The position numbers and the translations under genes are program-made. A DNA stretch of 35,839 nt from Psychrobacter sp. UBA3962 (GTDB lineage: Bacteria; Pseudomonadota; Gammaproteobacteria; Pseudomonadales; Moraxellaceae), in contig NZ_DGDC01000019.1 of assembly GCF_002385225.1 (NCBI RefSeq), positions 1 through 35,839 of the forward strand, written 5' to 3'. Below the pieces are notes generated by a model. That model was not told where the DNA came from, made no database searches, and saw nothing but the letters and a program-made list of their open reading frames with translations. This document shows positions 1 to 7,926 of this stretch, piece by piece. Each line of letters opens with the position of its first letter. Position 1 is the stretch's first letter.

Positions 1-10
1 CCTTAACTGA

Positions 11-535
11 CTGGCATTAGCACTAGCCATAGTATTTTCAGGATTATTATTAACCGCTTGTCAAACTTCTCCAACCACTAGCCACTCGGTACAAAAGCAA
101 GTAGTCGAAGATACTGCCTTGCCAGCCACTACCTTAACAAGTCTAATCCAACCTGTTGAAGACAAAGGCCTTAGTGTAGACGCAGACAGTAGCTTTCCTA
201 TTATCGAGCTTATGCCTTTTATTATGACCCATGAAAAGCAATTAGAACTTACGCCTCCGCAAGTTGAAGCGTTTGCTACTTATCGTAAAGCAGTTATGAA
301 GCAGCGTATGGCGCTACAAGCCAATGAAAAGGCGCTACGCGGACAATTGCGAATTGCGCTCATTGAAGGAGCTGATGATGATATCACTACCCCACTAATG
401 CGCCGAATCAGTGATACCGAAATGGCTCATATGGAACTTCGCCGAAACTGCATAAAAAATGCTCGCGGAGTGCTAACCCCCGAACAGTTTGAAAAGCTGA
501 TATCTTTGTACAAAACTAAGCTTAATGCTAAGTAA
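11..535 (+). CDS. LTxxQ-motif (Spy/CpxP-like) lipoprotein, 5' end uncertain
   Basis: The reading frame is open from base 11 to the stop at 533-535. Translation from base 11 gives a hydrophobic stretch LALALAIVFSGLLLTAC, with a lipobox (Leu-Thr-Ala-Cys, Cys codon at 59-61). The mature protein is therefore probably a lipid-anchored periplasmic protein. The body is helical, charged and carries two LTxxQ motifs (LTPPQ near base 250, LTPEQ near base 475), the pattern of the Spy/CpxP family of periplasmic chaperones and stress sensors. The first acceptable internal start, TTG at 119, would lose the lipobox. In this frame a TGA stands at 8-10, directly before the hydrophobic segment, and there is no ATG or basic N-terminal region, so either the start is the unusual CTG at 11 or a one-base shift connects to an upstream start (another frame is open up to base 17). 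Function is inferred from motifs only. Confidence 0.6.
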   Translation: MALALAIVFSGLLLTACQTSPTTSHSVQKQVVEDTALPATTLTSLIQPVEDKGLSVDADSSFPIIELMPFIMTHEKQLELTPPQVEAFATYRKAVMKQRMALQANEKALRGQLRIALIEGADDDITTPLMRRISDTEMAHMELRRNCIKNARGVLTPEQFEKLISLYKTKLNAK

Positions 536-579
536 CGATTGATGATCTGATTGATCTAAGCAAATAATCAATTACCTTG

Positions 580-613
580 AAAGAAAGTCAGCATAAAACT
601 GACTTTCTTTTTT
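580..613 (+). terminator. Rho-independent terminator after the lipoprotein gene
   Basis: A perfect 12-bp stem (580-591 with 599-610), a 7-base loop and a T run follow the stop at 535. The stem begins with A residues, so it may also work on the opposite strand. Confidence 0.85.
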
Positions 614-667
614 ATTTCTATAGACGCTTCTTAGCCTGCATACGTTTAATGATGAGAGTATATAGCT

Positions 668-673
668 TATAAT
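668..673 (+). promoter_or_regulatory. -10 box TATAAT upstream of trhP
   Basis: An exact TATAAT lies about 100 bases before the trhP start. At the normal distance the upstream hexamer is only TTTAAT (645-650), a weak -35, so the call rests on the -10 box. Confidence 0.4.
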
Positions 674-776
674 ACGCCCAGCTCCTAAGCATATAATCTG
701 CTTCCACACTTTATCAACTCACATACAAAGCCAAAGCCAGCTAATAATTAGGGCTGGCCAAAATATAGGTAATGTC

Positions 777-2234
777 ATGACTCAATCAAATCAAAACCCT
801 CAAACGCCGCGCACTCCAGAGCTACTTTGCCCTGCTGGTACTTTTAAGAACATGCAGTATGCTTTTGCTTATGGTGCGGATGCGGTATATGCCGGTCAGG
901 CACGCTACAGCCTGCGCGTGCGTAACAATGATTTTGATGAAGACAACCTACGCCGCGGCATTGAATATGCGCATAGCTTAGGCAAGAAGTTTTATGTGGT
1001 GGTCAATATTCAGGCCCATAATGCCAAGCTTAAAACCTTTATCGAAGATATCCGTCCCGTCATTGAAATGGAGCCTGATGCTTTAATTATGTCAGATGCT
1101 GGCATGATTATGATGGTGCGTGAAAACTTCCCAGAGATGGAAATTCATTTGTCAGTACAGGCCAACGCCGTTAACTGGGCAACGGTTAAATTCTGGAAGC
1201 AAATGGGAGTAAGCCGCGTCATCGTTTCTCGCGAATTGTCGCTAAAAGAGATTAAGCAAATCATCGATGAAGTACCCGGCATGGAGATTGAAGTATTCGT
1301 GCATGGTGCGCTATGCATGGCCTACTCTGGACGTTGCTTATTGTCAGGTTATATCAACAAACGTGATGCCAACCAAGGCACCTGTACCAATGCTTGCCGC
1401 TGGAGTTACAACACTTATAAAGCTGAAGAGAACGTCACCGGTGATATCGTGCCTGTTCAAAATGAAGTACAGCAATTTAACCCCGCTAATACTGACTCCA
1501 AACAAAATGCCGACTCAAAACAAATCGAAACCGTCAATCTTAACGGTGACGTGGTTATGGGTGATGATTATGTGCAAGCGCCAAGCGATGAAGTGGTGTT
1601 ACTAGAAGAACAAAACCGTCCAGGTGAGTTGATGGCCATGTATGAAGATGAGCATGGCACTTATATCATGAACTCCAAAGACCTGCGCGCCGTCGAATTG
1701 GTGCCTGAGCTGACCGCTATGGGCGTACACTCTTTAAAAATTGAAGGCCGTACTAAGTCGCACTATTATGTGGCCCGTACTGCTCAAGTGTATCGCCAAG
1801 CCATTGATGATGCGGTCGCAGGCAAGCCGTTTGATGAGTCATTAATCGGAGCTTTAGATGGGCTAGCCAACCGCGGCTACACGGAAGGCTTCTTACGTCG
1901 TCACGTTCACAGCGATTATCAAAACTATGAATACGGGGCTTCAAAAACTGATCAGCAGCAGTTTGTCGCTGAGGTAACTAATATCACTGATGACCGACTT
2001 ACTTTAGAGATTAAAAACAAACTTGAGGTTGGCGACACAATAGAGATAATGACCCCTAAAGGCAACTTGACCTATACGCTTGAGCAAATGTGGGACAAAA
2101 AAGGCAATCCTATAGAAGCCGCATTGGGTTCGGGATGGACAGCACAAATTATTAATCCGTTTAAGGACATTGATCGTGAGGTGTTACAGTTTGCCTTGGT
2201 TATGAAAAATGTAAAACAGCCGATATTTAGCTAA
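777..2234 (+). CDS. trhP: tRNA 5-hydroxyuridine modification protein TrhP (YegQ, peptidase U32 family)
   Basis: This is a 485-residue protein of the U32 peptidase-like family, with the YegQ/TrhP pattern. In E. coli TrhP acts with prephenate in forming 5-hydroxyuridine at the wobble position of tRNAs; members are thought to need an iron-sulfur cluster. The N-terminal segment PELLCPAGTFKNMQYAFAYG and the central Cys-rich signature are present: C180, C187, C203 and C207, within GRCLLSGY and GTCTNACRW. EDEHGTYIMNSKDL and LKIEGRTKS further on are also typical. The region around residues 216-280 is low in complexity and rich in Asn, Gln and Asp; E. coli YegQ is also variable there. The ATG at 777 has a weak AGGT upstream and fits the family's N-terminus. 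It stands alone between terminator-like structures. Confidence 0.93.
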   Translation: MTQSNQNPQTPRTPELLCPAGTFKNMQYAFAYGADAVYAGQARYSLRVRNNDFDEDNLRRGIEYAHSLGKKFYVVVNIQAHNAKLKTFIEDIRPVIEMEPDALIMSDAGMIMMVRENFPEMEIHLSVQANAVNWATVKFWKQMGVSRVIVSRELSLKEIKQIIDEVPGMEIEVFVHGALCMAYSGRCLLSGYINKRDANQGTCTNACRWSYNTYKAEENVTGDIVPVQNEVQQFNPANTDSKQNADSKQIETVNLNGDVVMGDDYVQAPSDEVVLLEEQNRPGELMAMYEDEHGTYIMNSKDLRAVELVPELTAMGVHSLKIEGRTKSHYYVARTAQVYRQAIDDAVAGKPFDESLIGALDGLANRGYTEGFLRRHVHSDYQNYEYGASKTDQQQFVAEVTNITDDRLTLEIKNKLEVGDTIEIMTPKGNLTYTLEQMWDKKGNPIEAALGSGWTAQIINPFKDIDREVLQFALVMKNVKQPIFS

Positions 2235-2343
2235 CTGCTTTGTCTCAGTCAGTTATTTTGAGGTTAACTGTCTGATATGGTTCAATATTTTATGGCAACA
2301 TTTTAAAATAAATGTCCTTATCTGAAGCATTACGACAACATTA

Positions 2344-2369
2344 GGGGGCGCTGATTACACAGCGCCCCC
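2344..2369 (-). terminator. Strong GC-rich hairpin, possible terminator
   Basis: A perfect 10-bp stem (2344-2353 with 2360-2369) closes a 6-base loop. It begins four bases beyond the stop of the small minus-strand ORF and about 110 bases beyond trhP. Neither side has a clean T run, so termination is only an inference. Such a stem could also act as an mRNA 3' stabiliser. Confidence 0.4.
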
Positions 2370-2372
2370 GAT

Positions 2373-2567
2373 TTAAATAATCCAATAAGTTATTATTCCT
2401 GCAATTAACGCAACCTTACAAAGCTTGAGTACAGAGACGCGGCAAGAACTCTTAATATTTTTATTGCCATCACAAGCAGGTTTATCTAAACATTTATGTA
2501 CGGCATTTAGAGTTACTTCTAAAAGATGAAACAAGACGCTTTGATAATAAAGAGTCGCCGTGCCCAA
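2373..2567 (-). CDS. Possible small hydrophobic-tailed protein, unrecognised
   Basis: A 64-codon frame from an ATG at 2567. The product has four cysteines in the middle and a C-terminal hydrophobic segment (VALIAGIITYWII) that could be one membrane span. No family is recognised. In its favour, it ends right before a strong hairpin and no other gene occupies the gap. Against it, no convincing ribosome binding site is seen and the length is within chance. A later start near codon 11 is possible. Confidence 0.25.
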   Translation of the reverse strand: MGTATLYYQSVLFHLLEVTLNAVHKCLDKPACDGNKNIKSSCRVSVLKLCKVALIAGIITYWII

Positions 2568-2681
2568 GTGGTTAGGCTATGAGTGAATACATAGGTAGAT
2601 ATTTAGATAAACGGCAAAACAGCCATGCTTAATAAAGAGGTGATGCGCATTTTAATTCACTAAAATATAAAGAGTTTTATT

Positions 2682-3074
2682 ATGAAAAAATTAGCAATCG
2701 CATTATTTGGTATCTCAACAGTTCTTGGCGCGCCAGCATTTGCTGAAACTGCTCCCGATCAAGCCACCACTTCTCCTCATCAGGTCAGTGCCAACTATCA
2801 ATGCGATCAGGGCAAACAAGTCACTGTTAATTACGCCATTAATCAATCTGGTACTCCCACTCAAGCCTCTTTCGAAGTAGAGGGTAACACTCAGTAATTA
2901 CAACTTGATCCAGCCAATACCAATGAAACAGCCGTTGCCTTTAACTCAACACAAGGCTATACGTTGACTGCCAGTGTCCCTTCTGAAGAGTCACCTTTTG
3001 CGCAAGCAATCAATATAAACACCCCTTCTAATGACAGTGCTTTCCAAAACTGTACCGCTGTCGGTCAAGGTTAA
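2682..3074 (+). pseudogene. Secreted MliC-like (lysozyme inhibitor-like) protein interrupted by an in-frame TAA
   Basis: The frame begins at ATG 2682 with a clear Sec signal peptide (MKKLAIALFGISTVLGAPAFA, cut after AFA). The mature part starts as a small beta-rich protein with YQCDQGKQVTVNYA, the opening pattern of MliC/PliC-type C-type lysozyme inhibitors. A TAA at 2895-2897 (codon 72) interrupts it. The same frame then stays open for another 58 codons to TAA at 3072-3074, with continuing sense-like sequence and a second cysteine near the end (FQNCTAV) that would pair with the first in this family. The most direct reading is a 130-codon gene with one nonsense change or a sequencing error. 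The 71-residue product alone would lack half the fold. The lysozyme-inhibitor assignment is tentative. Confidence 0.6.
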
Positions 3075-3216
3075 TCAGTCATTAACTTATTAAAATAAAG
3101 TTATTAACCTCTATGTTATAACTTTCTATCCCTAACTGGTTATTCATAACTGGAAGTCTAGTTAAATAGGGAACCCCTATCCATAACCAGGGACACAAAA
3201 TTAAGCAAGGACGTTT

Positions 3217-3249
3217 AAAAGCTTGGCTGTCTAGCAGCCAAGCTTTTTT
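3217..3249 (+). terminator. Rho-independent terminator
   Basis: A perfect 13-bp stem (3217-3229 with 3235-3247), a 5-base loop and a T run follow the broken lysozyme-inhibitor-like gene. Confidence 0.85.
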
Positions 3250-3307
3250 ATATGCCAAAATAAAGTAACAAAAATGTCGCTTAGCCCCAATATTTATTAT
3301 TTAACGT

Positions 3308-3313
3308 TATAAT
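3308..3313 (+). promoter_or_regulatory. -10 box TATAAT before the DUF218 gene
   Basis: An exact TATAAT lies 31 bases upstream of the ATG at 3345. No good -35 is seen at the standard spacing. Confidence 0.4.
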
Positions 3314-3344
3314 ACCCAGTTAATTCTCACCGTAACCCATAGTT

Positions 3345-4127
3345 ATGCCAAATTTTTTAAGATTCCTGTTAATAACTGTCGGTTTAATCCTAGTTATTGA
3401 CTGCACTTTTTTAATCGCTGCTGATAAAATTAATTTCGGTACTGTTGTGCCGTTTTTACTAGGCATGGTATTTATTGCCCATGGTATTCTTTGGCGTAAG
3501 ATCCAGAAGCTCCTCAGTAAATATCATTATTTACGCAAGATTTGGAAAGCGCTTTGGGTGGCATTTGGCATTTGGCTTGTCAGCTTTTTAGTATTTGCCT
3601 TTACCCTGCACAGCCATATTAGACAGCCTAACGAAGCTTTTGAAAAAGTGGATGCTATTATTATCTTAGGCGGAGGTATCCAAGATGGCCTACCCACGCC
3701 TACCTTAGCTAGCCGGCTTGATACGGCGGTGCCTTTAATTCGAGAGCAGCCAGAAGCCATTGTCATTACCAGTGGTGGTGTGGGTATCGGTGAAACTCGT
3801 AGCGAAGGCGAAGCCATGGCCCAGTATTTATATGCGCTATATGGCATCCCACTTGATGACATTTATCAAGAGAAAAAAAGCACCAGTACTGAAGAGAACT
3901 TTTTATTCAGTCAAAAAATCCTAACCGATAAAGGGATCACATTAGACGATCCAATCGCTATTGTGACCAGTGACTTTCATATACCCCGCTCCAAAGCCAT
4001 TGCTGAGCATCAGGGCTATACCAATCTGGTGACAATGGCAAGCCCTACCCCATTAGAGACCCGATACAATGCTTGGTTCCGTGAGTACTTTGCCTATATC
4101 AGTGGTTGGATTTTAGGCGAGTATTAA
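3345..4127 (+). CDS. YdcF/ElyC-type DUF218 membrane protein
   Basis: The 260-residue product starts with two hydrophobic segments (about residues 4-25 and 30-46), then a third (about 68-90). A DUF218 domain follows from about residue 100. Its marks are VDAIIILGGGIQDG at the start of the fold, ITSGGVGIGETRSEGEAMAQYL, ESTSTEEN-like EKKSTSTEENFLFS, and VTSDFHIPRS. This is the layout of ElyC/YdcF/SanA proteins, some of which affect envelope integrity and undecaprenyl-phosphate use in E. coli. The exact reaction is unknown. The ferredoxin gene starts 24 bases after its stop and may share the transcript. Confidence 0.85.
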   Translation: MPNFLRFLLITVGLILVIDCTFLIAADKINFGTVVPFLLGMVFIAHGILWRKIQKLLSKYHYLRKIWKALWVAFGIWLVSFLVFAFTLHSHIRQPNEAFEKVDAIIILGGGIQDGLPTPTLASRLDTAVPLIREQPEAIVITSGGVGIGETRSEGEAMAQYLYALYGIPLDDIYQEKKSTSTEENFLFSQKILTDKGITLDDPIAIVTSDFHIPRSKAIAEHQGYTNLVTMASPTPLETRYNAWFREYFAYISGWILGEY

Positions 4128-4151
4128 TCTGTAACCCTTTAGGAGACGACC

Positions 4152-4409
4152 ATGGCACTAAAGATTACCTCTGAGTGCATTAACTGTGACATCTGCGAGC
4201 CTGAATGCCCTAACGAGGCCATTAGCTATGATCAAAAAGGGCAAAAGACTTATGTTATTGACCCCGACCTTTGTACAGAGTGCGTGGGCTTTTATGACGA
4301 GCCGACCTGTGACAAGGTTTGCCCAATTGACTGTATTATCCCAGATCCTGAGCGTATTGAGACTGAGGAAGAGCTGCTTCAAAAGCACAAAGCTATTTGG
4401 TCAAAATAG
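4152..4409 (+). CDS. YfhL-type 2[4Fe-4S] ferredoxin
   Basis: The 85-residue protein carries two cluster motifs: CINCDICEPECP near the N-terminus, and CTECVGFYDEPTCDKVCP with an insertion between the second and third cysteines that marks YfhL/Alvin-type ferredoxins. It is a small cytoplasmic electron carrier; its partner is not evident here. The ATG at 4152 follows an AGGAGA ribosome binding site at good distance. A strong terminator follows it. Confidence 0.92.
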   Translation: MALKITSECINCDICEPECPNEAISYDQKGQKTYVIDPDLCTECVGFYDEPTCDKVCPIDCIIPDPERIETEEELLQKHKAIWSK

Positions 4410-4422
4410 AAACTGTATATAC

Positions 4423-4455
4423 AAAAAAAGACCTGTCTTAGACAGGTCTTTTTTT
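4423..4455. terminator. Bidirectional terminator between ferredoxin gene and leuA
   Basis: A perfect 15-bp stem (4423-4437 with 4441-4455) has an A run on the left and a T run on the right, so it can end both the ferredoxin transcript and the convergent leuA transcript. Confidence 0.9.
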
Positions 4456-4516
4456 ATGAAAGTTGACTATGAATAGCAGGCCTAGTGTTTACCAGTAGGC
4501 TTAAGCTTAAATCAAC

Positions 4517-6274
4517 TTAAAACGCTTGAGACAATGCTGATAATGCGCCTTTTAGCATCGCTGATACGGTACTGGTATGAGTACCAATGCCAGAGTAAAT
4601 CTCACCATCAACGTTTAGCTGGATATAGGCCGCAGCTTTCGCATTGGTTTTATCACTTTGACCCTCATCGTCATCACCCTGAGTAAACTCGGGACTAATC
4701 GCGTGCTCTGAGTAGTTGATAATGTGTAGCTTTTTACCAGTATAACGGGCTACCCCATCGATAAAGGACGACAGCGGACCATTACCATGACCAGAGATAT
4801 CGATTGTCTCACCATTTAAGGTAACTTGACCGTTAAATTCGACCTCACCCCCTTTGTTATTGATGTTATGGTCTAATAACTCATAGCCTGAATTGTTTAG
4901 ATAGGTGTTTTCAAAGGCTTCTAAGATCTCTTCGTTTTTCAGCTCACGAGCGGCATCTTCCGCCTTTTGTTGTACCACGCGGCTAAAGTCAATCTGCATC
5001 CAACGTGGTAAGTTGAAGCCATAGTTGCGCTGTAGGATATACGCCACACCGCCTTTACCTGACTGACTATTAATACGGACCACGTCTTGATAGCTTCGAC
5101 CAATGTGTGCCGGATCAATCGGTAGATAGGCCACATCCCAGATATTCTGCGTCAATTCACTATTTTTCTCATTATAGTCAAGCGACTTCTTAATGGCATC
5201 CTGGTGTGAGCCACTAAAGGCGGTAAATACCAACTCACCGACATAAGGATGGCGCGGATGTACCGGTAAATTATTACACTCACTGACCACTTGCACGATA
5301 CGGCTCATGTCACTTAAATCAAGCTCTGGGTCAACACCTTGGCTATAAAGGTTCATGGCCATAATCATGATGTCCATGTTACCCGTACGCTCACCATTAC
5401 CTAATAAGGTGCCTTCAATACGATCTGCCCCTGCTAGCACGCCAAGCTCAGCGGCTGCCACGGCACTACCGCGGTCATTATGGGTGTGCAAGCTAACAAT
5501 GATGTGTTCGCGGTTTTTCACATTGCGACAGAAATATTCTACTTGGTCAGCATAGACGTTAGGCATAGAGGATTCGACAGTCGCTGGCAAGTTGATGATA
5601 ACTTGCTGACCTTCTTCTGGCTTCCAAACTTCATTGACCGCGTCAACTACTTTGACAGCAAAATCTGGCTCAGTTTGGCTAAAGCTCTCTGGAGAGTACT
5701 CAAAGACCCACTCAGTATCAGGATACTTAGCGGCATGGTCTTGAAGCATCTTCGCGCCTTTTACTGCGATCTCTTTAATCTCTTCTAAGTCTTTGGCATA
5801 AACTTTATCACGCTGCACTTTACTGGTTGAGTTGTAAACGTGGACTACCGCACGACGGGCCCCTTGTAACGCCTCAAAAGTACGCTCAATTAGATGCTCA
5901 CGCGCTTGGACCAACACTTGGATAGTGACGTCATCAGGAATATGACCTTCTTCAATCAATTTACGAGCAAAATCGAACTCAACTTGTGCCGCTGACGGAA
6001 AACCAATTTCAATTTCTTTAAAACCCACTTCAACCAACAGTTTAAAAAACTGCATTTTTTGTTCAAGGGTCATGGGATCAATCAGAGCTTGGTTACCATC
6101 ACGCAGATCCACACTGGCCCACATTGGAGCTTTTTCAATAGTTTTATTCGGCCAAGTACGATCTGGTAGATTCGGTGCAAACGCAAAAGGTTGATATTTA
6201 CGAAAGTCAAAAGCATCGAACTTTGGCTTGATTTTTGGTTCAACAGTTGGGGATTGGTTAGTAACTTGACTCAT
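4517..6274 (-). CDS. leuA: 2-isopropylmalate synthase LeuA (long type)
   Basis: The enzyme condenses acetyl-CoA with 2-oxoisovalerate, the first committed step of leucine biosynthesis, in the cytoplasm. The 585-residue protein is of the long LeuA type rather than the ~520-residue E. coli type. The TIM-barrel catalytic part carries VDLRDGNQALIDPM (metal-binding DxRDG), SLHTHNDRGSAVAAAE (metal-binding HxH) and LLGNGERTGN. The last ~140 residues form the LeuA dimer/regulatory domain, including SGHGNGPLSSFIDG, where leucine feedback is sensed in the family. It is transcribed away from the Lrp-type regulator at 6537 across a 262-base intergenic region. No leader peptide or attenuator is visible there. 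Confidence 0.96.
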   Translation of the reverse strand: MSQVTNQSPTVEPKIKPKFDAFDFRKYQPFAFAPNLPDRTWPNKTIEKAPMWASVDLRDGNQALIDPMTLEQKMQFFKLLVEVGFKEIEIGFPSAAQVEFDFARKLIEEGHIPDDVTIQVLVQAREHLIERTFEALQGARRAVVHVYNSTSKVQRDKVYAKDLEEIKEIAVKGAKMLQDHAAKYPDTEWVFEYSPESFSQTEPDFAVKVVDAVNEVWKPEEGQQVIINLPATVESSMPNVYADQVEYFCRNVKNREHIIVSLHTHNDRGSAVAAAELGVLAGADRIEGTLLGNGERTGNMDIMIMAMNLYSQGVDPELDLSDMSRIVQVVSECNNLPVHPRHPYVGELVFTAFSGSHQDAIKKSLDYNEKNSELTQNIWDVAYLPIDPAHIGRSYQDVVRINSQSGKGGVAYILQRNYGFNLPRWMQIDFSRVVQQKAEDAARELKNEEILEAFENTYLNNSGYELLDHNINNKGGEVEFNGQVTLNGETIDISGHGNGPLSSFIDGVARYTGKKLHIINYSEHAISPEFTQGDDDEGQSDKTNAKAAAYIQLNVDGEIYSGIGTHTSTVSAMLKGALSALSQAF

Positions 6275-6455
6275 GGATTGCCCTCATTGGTCTGATTTTT
6301 TTAATTACAATTAACAGCTAGGTACCACAGACTTAATAAATACAAACTTAATAAATATTATATAGCTAGTCCTTGTTGGCTGCTTTATATATTAATCTAT
6401 ACTGAATATCATAACAAAGTATATTGAAAATAATACTGCAAAATGAGCCTGAATT

Positions 6456-6485
6456 TTGACCAATATTAGTGTTAAAATCTATAAA
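6456..6485 (+). promoter_or_regulatory. Putative promoter of the Lrp-type gene in the leuA/lrp divergent region
   Basis: TTGACC (6456-6461), an 18-bp spacer and TATAAA (6480-6485) stand about 50 bases before ATG 6537. The whole region 6275-6536 is A+T-rich, and so a plausible place for Lrp-type binding to both divergent genes. Confidence 0.45.
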
Positions 6486-6536
6486 ATGGATATTAATTAG
6501 CTAAATACACTATTATCTAAGTAGGAATCTCTATTA

Positions 6537-7040
6537 ATGACTACAATTATCCGTTCCACTGACTCAAACCATCCGGACCACTTCGAGATTGATAGTATCG
6601 ACCGTCAGATTTTAGTACTGTTGCAACAAGATGCGCGTATGAGTATCACTAATATTGCCGAAGCAGTTCATTTATCCCCTACCCCTTGTGCTAGGCGCAT
6701 CAAACGCTTAGAGCAAAGTGGCATCATCACCGGCTATCACACCGAAGTAAACCCACAAAAGTTGGGGTATAGTCTGGCCATATATATTGCCGTGAGCATG
6801 GATAGACATACCGCAGAGCGATTTGCCCAGTTTGAAGATAAGATTCAAAGTTTTGATGAGGTAGTGAGCTGTAGCATTGTCACTGGTCGGAGTGAAGACT
6901 ATTTGCTAAAAGTGGTGGTCCGAGATATGGCCCACTATGAGGAGTTTTTATTACACCGCTTGAACCGTATTGAAGGGGTCAGTCAGGTTCATACCAGCTT
7001 TGAGCTACGTGAGGTATTTAACCGGGGTATTATCAGTTAA
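6537..7040 (+). CDS. Lrp/AsnC-family transcriptional regulator
   Basis: The 167-residue protein has an N-terminal winged helix-turn-helix (about residues 22-75: IDRQILVLLQQDARMSITNIAE then LSPTPCARRIKRLEQSGIITGY). A C-terminal RAM ligand-binding domain follows (about 85-160, with VVSCSIVTGRSEDYLLKVVVRD). Proteins of this family sense amino acids, often leucine, and commonly regulate their own gene and their neighbours. Here it sits between leuA (divergent) and a LeuE-like exporter (downstream, same strand), so leucine is the natural ligand guess. It is shorter in context than global Lrp and could equally be a local regulator. Confidence 0.9.
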   Translation: MTTIIRSTDSNHPDHFEIDSIDRQILVLLQQDARMSITNIAEAVHLSPTPCARRIKRLEQSGIITGYHTEVNPQKLGYSLAIYIAVSMDRHTAERFAQFEDKIQSFDEVVSCSIVTGRSEDYLLKVVVRDMAHYEEFLLHRLNRIEGVSQVHTSFELREVFNRGIIS

Positions 7041-7252
7041 TAGTTTAAGCAGTAGTTTAATTAATTATTTAAGTAACTGCTTAAGCACTACGCTAAGCTA
7101 GTCTCTAATCCCTACAAACTGCCAGAATAACTTAAAAAGAGAGTTAAATTTTGATGCAAGATAAACAAAATTAACTATAATAATCAGCTTACACTTGATA
7201 ACTGGCTTACACCTAGTCAGCGGTTAAATACTAATAGGCGATAGGAGCCTTC

Positions 7253-7909
7253 ATGTACGGGATAACTGACCTTACAGCTTATATTCTTGGCACCATCGCC
7301 ATTATATTATTGCCAGGCCCTAACAGCCTTTACTGTTTATCAGTCGCAGCTTCACAAGGTGTCGGCAAAGGTTATCGAGCCATAGCCGGTATCTTCGTCG
7401 GCGACGGTATATTAATCTTAATCACCGTATTTGGTGCTGGCAGTGTGCTAAAGCTGTACCCTTCTCTGTTTAATGCCATAAAATTAGTGGGCGGCTTATA
7501 CCTAATGTATCTTGGGGTGAAGCTATTGATCGGCGCTTATAACACTTTTACCCAGCGCGCAGTATTGGCAGGAGCTAGCCCGAAACTAAGTGTCCCAACC
7601 ACTCATCAAAACTACTTTTATCGGGCGATGATACTGAGCTTAACCAATCCTAAAGCCATTTTATTCTTCTTATCGTTTTTTGTTCAATTTGTAGACCCGA
7701 ATTACCCGCACCCTTTACTGACCTTTTTGTTATTGGCAATAATTTTGCAGTGCATTAGCTTCGTCTATCTTAGTATTTTGGCCTTCGCAGGTCAGGGGTT
7801 GGCGCGAAAATTTAGCCAATACCCTTTATTAATCGTATCGAGCATGAGCTTAGTGGGATTATTATTTATCACCTTCGCCATTAAATTATGGCAAGCTCAA
7901 CTGATGTAA
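7253..7909 (+). CDS. leuE: LeuE-like amino acid exporter (LysE/RhtB family)
   Basis: The 218-residue protein has about six hydrophobic segments and the LysE/RhtB opening with LLPGPNSLYCLSVAASQG. The segment RAMILSLTNPKAILFFLSFF and the following FVQFVDPNYPHP closely resemble E. coli LeuE (YeaS), which exports leucine and some related amino acids. The ATG at 7253 has a TAGGAG ribosome binding site. It begins 212 bases after the Lrp-type gene, so it may have its own promoter. In E. coli leuE is controlled by Lrp, which fits this neighbourhood. The substrate is inferred from similarity and context. Confidence 0.85.
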   Translation: MYGITDLTAYILGTIAIILLPGPNSLYCLSVAASQGVGKGYRAIAGIFVGDGILILITVFGAGSVLKLYPSLFNAIKLVGGLYLMYLGVKLLIGAYNTFTQRAVLAGASPKLSVPTTHQNYFYRAMILSLTNPKAILFFLSFFVQFVDPNYPHPLLTFLLLAIILQCISFVYLSILAFAGQGLARKFSQYPLLIVSSMSLVGLLFITFAIKLWQAQLM

Positions 7910-7926
7910 GCTTTAAAAAGACAAGC

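Larger units (their letters stand above)
2235..2681. other. Intergenic stretch with a GC-rich hairpin and one doubtful small ORF
   Basis: This 447-base gap holds a perfect 10-bp GC-rich hairpin (2344-2369) and a possible 64-codon minus-strand gene (2373-2567), both listed separately. No RNA gene, repeat array or recognised protein is seen in the rest. Confidence 0.5.

Noticed and set aside
2556..2580. tRNA-like D-arm sequence (GCCCAAGTGGTTAGGC)
   Set aside because: It looks like a tRNA-Gln/Ser D-arm, but no acceptor, anticodon or T arm follows.
3130..3195. Imperfect inverted repeats with CCCTAACTGGTTAT and ATAACCAGGG
   Set aside because: Pairing is broken, and no IS, attachment site or RNA family is recognisable. 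It probably has no function beyond the nearby terminator.
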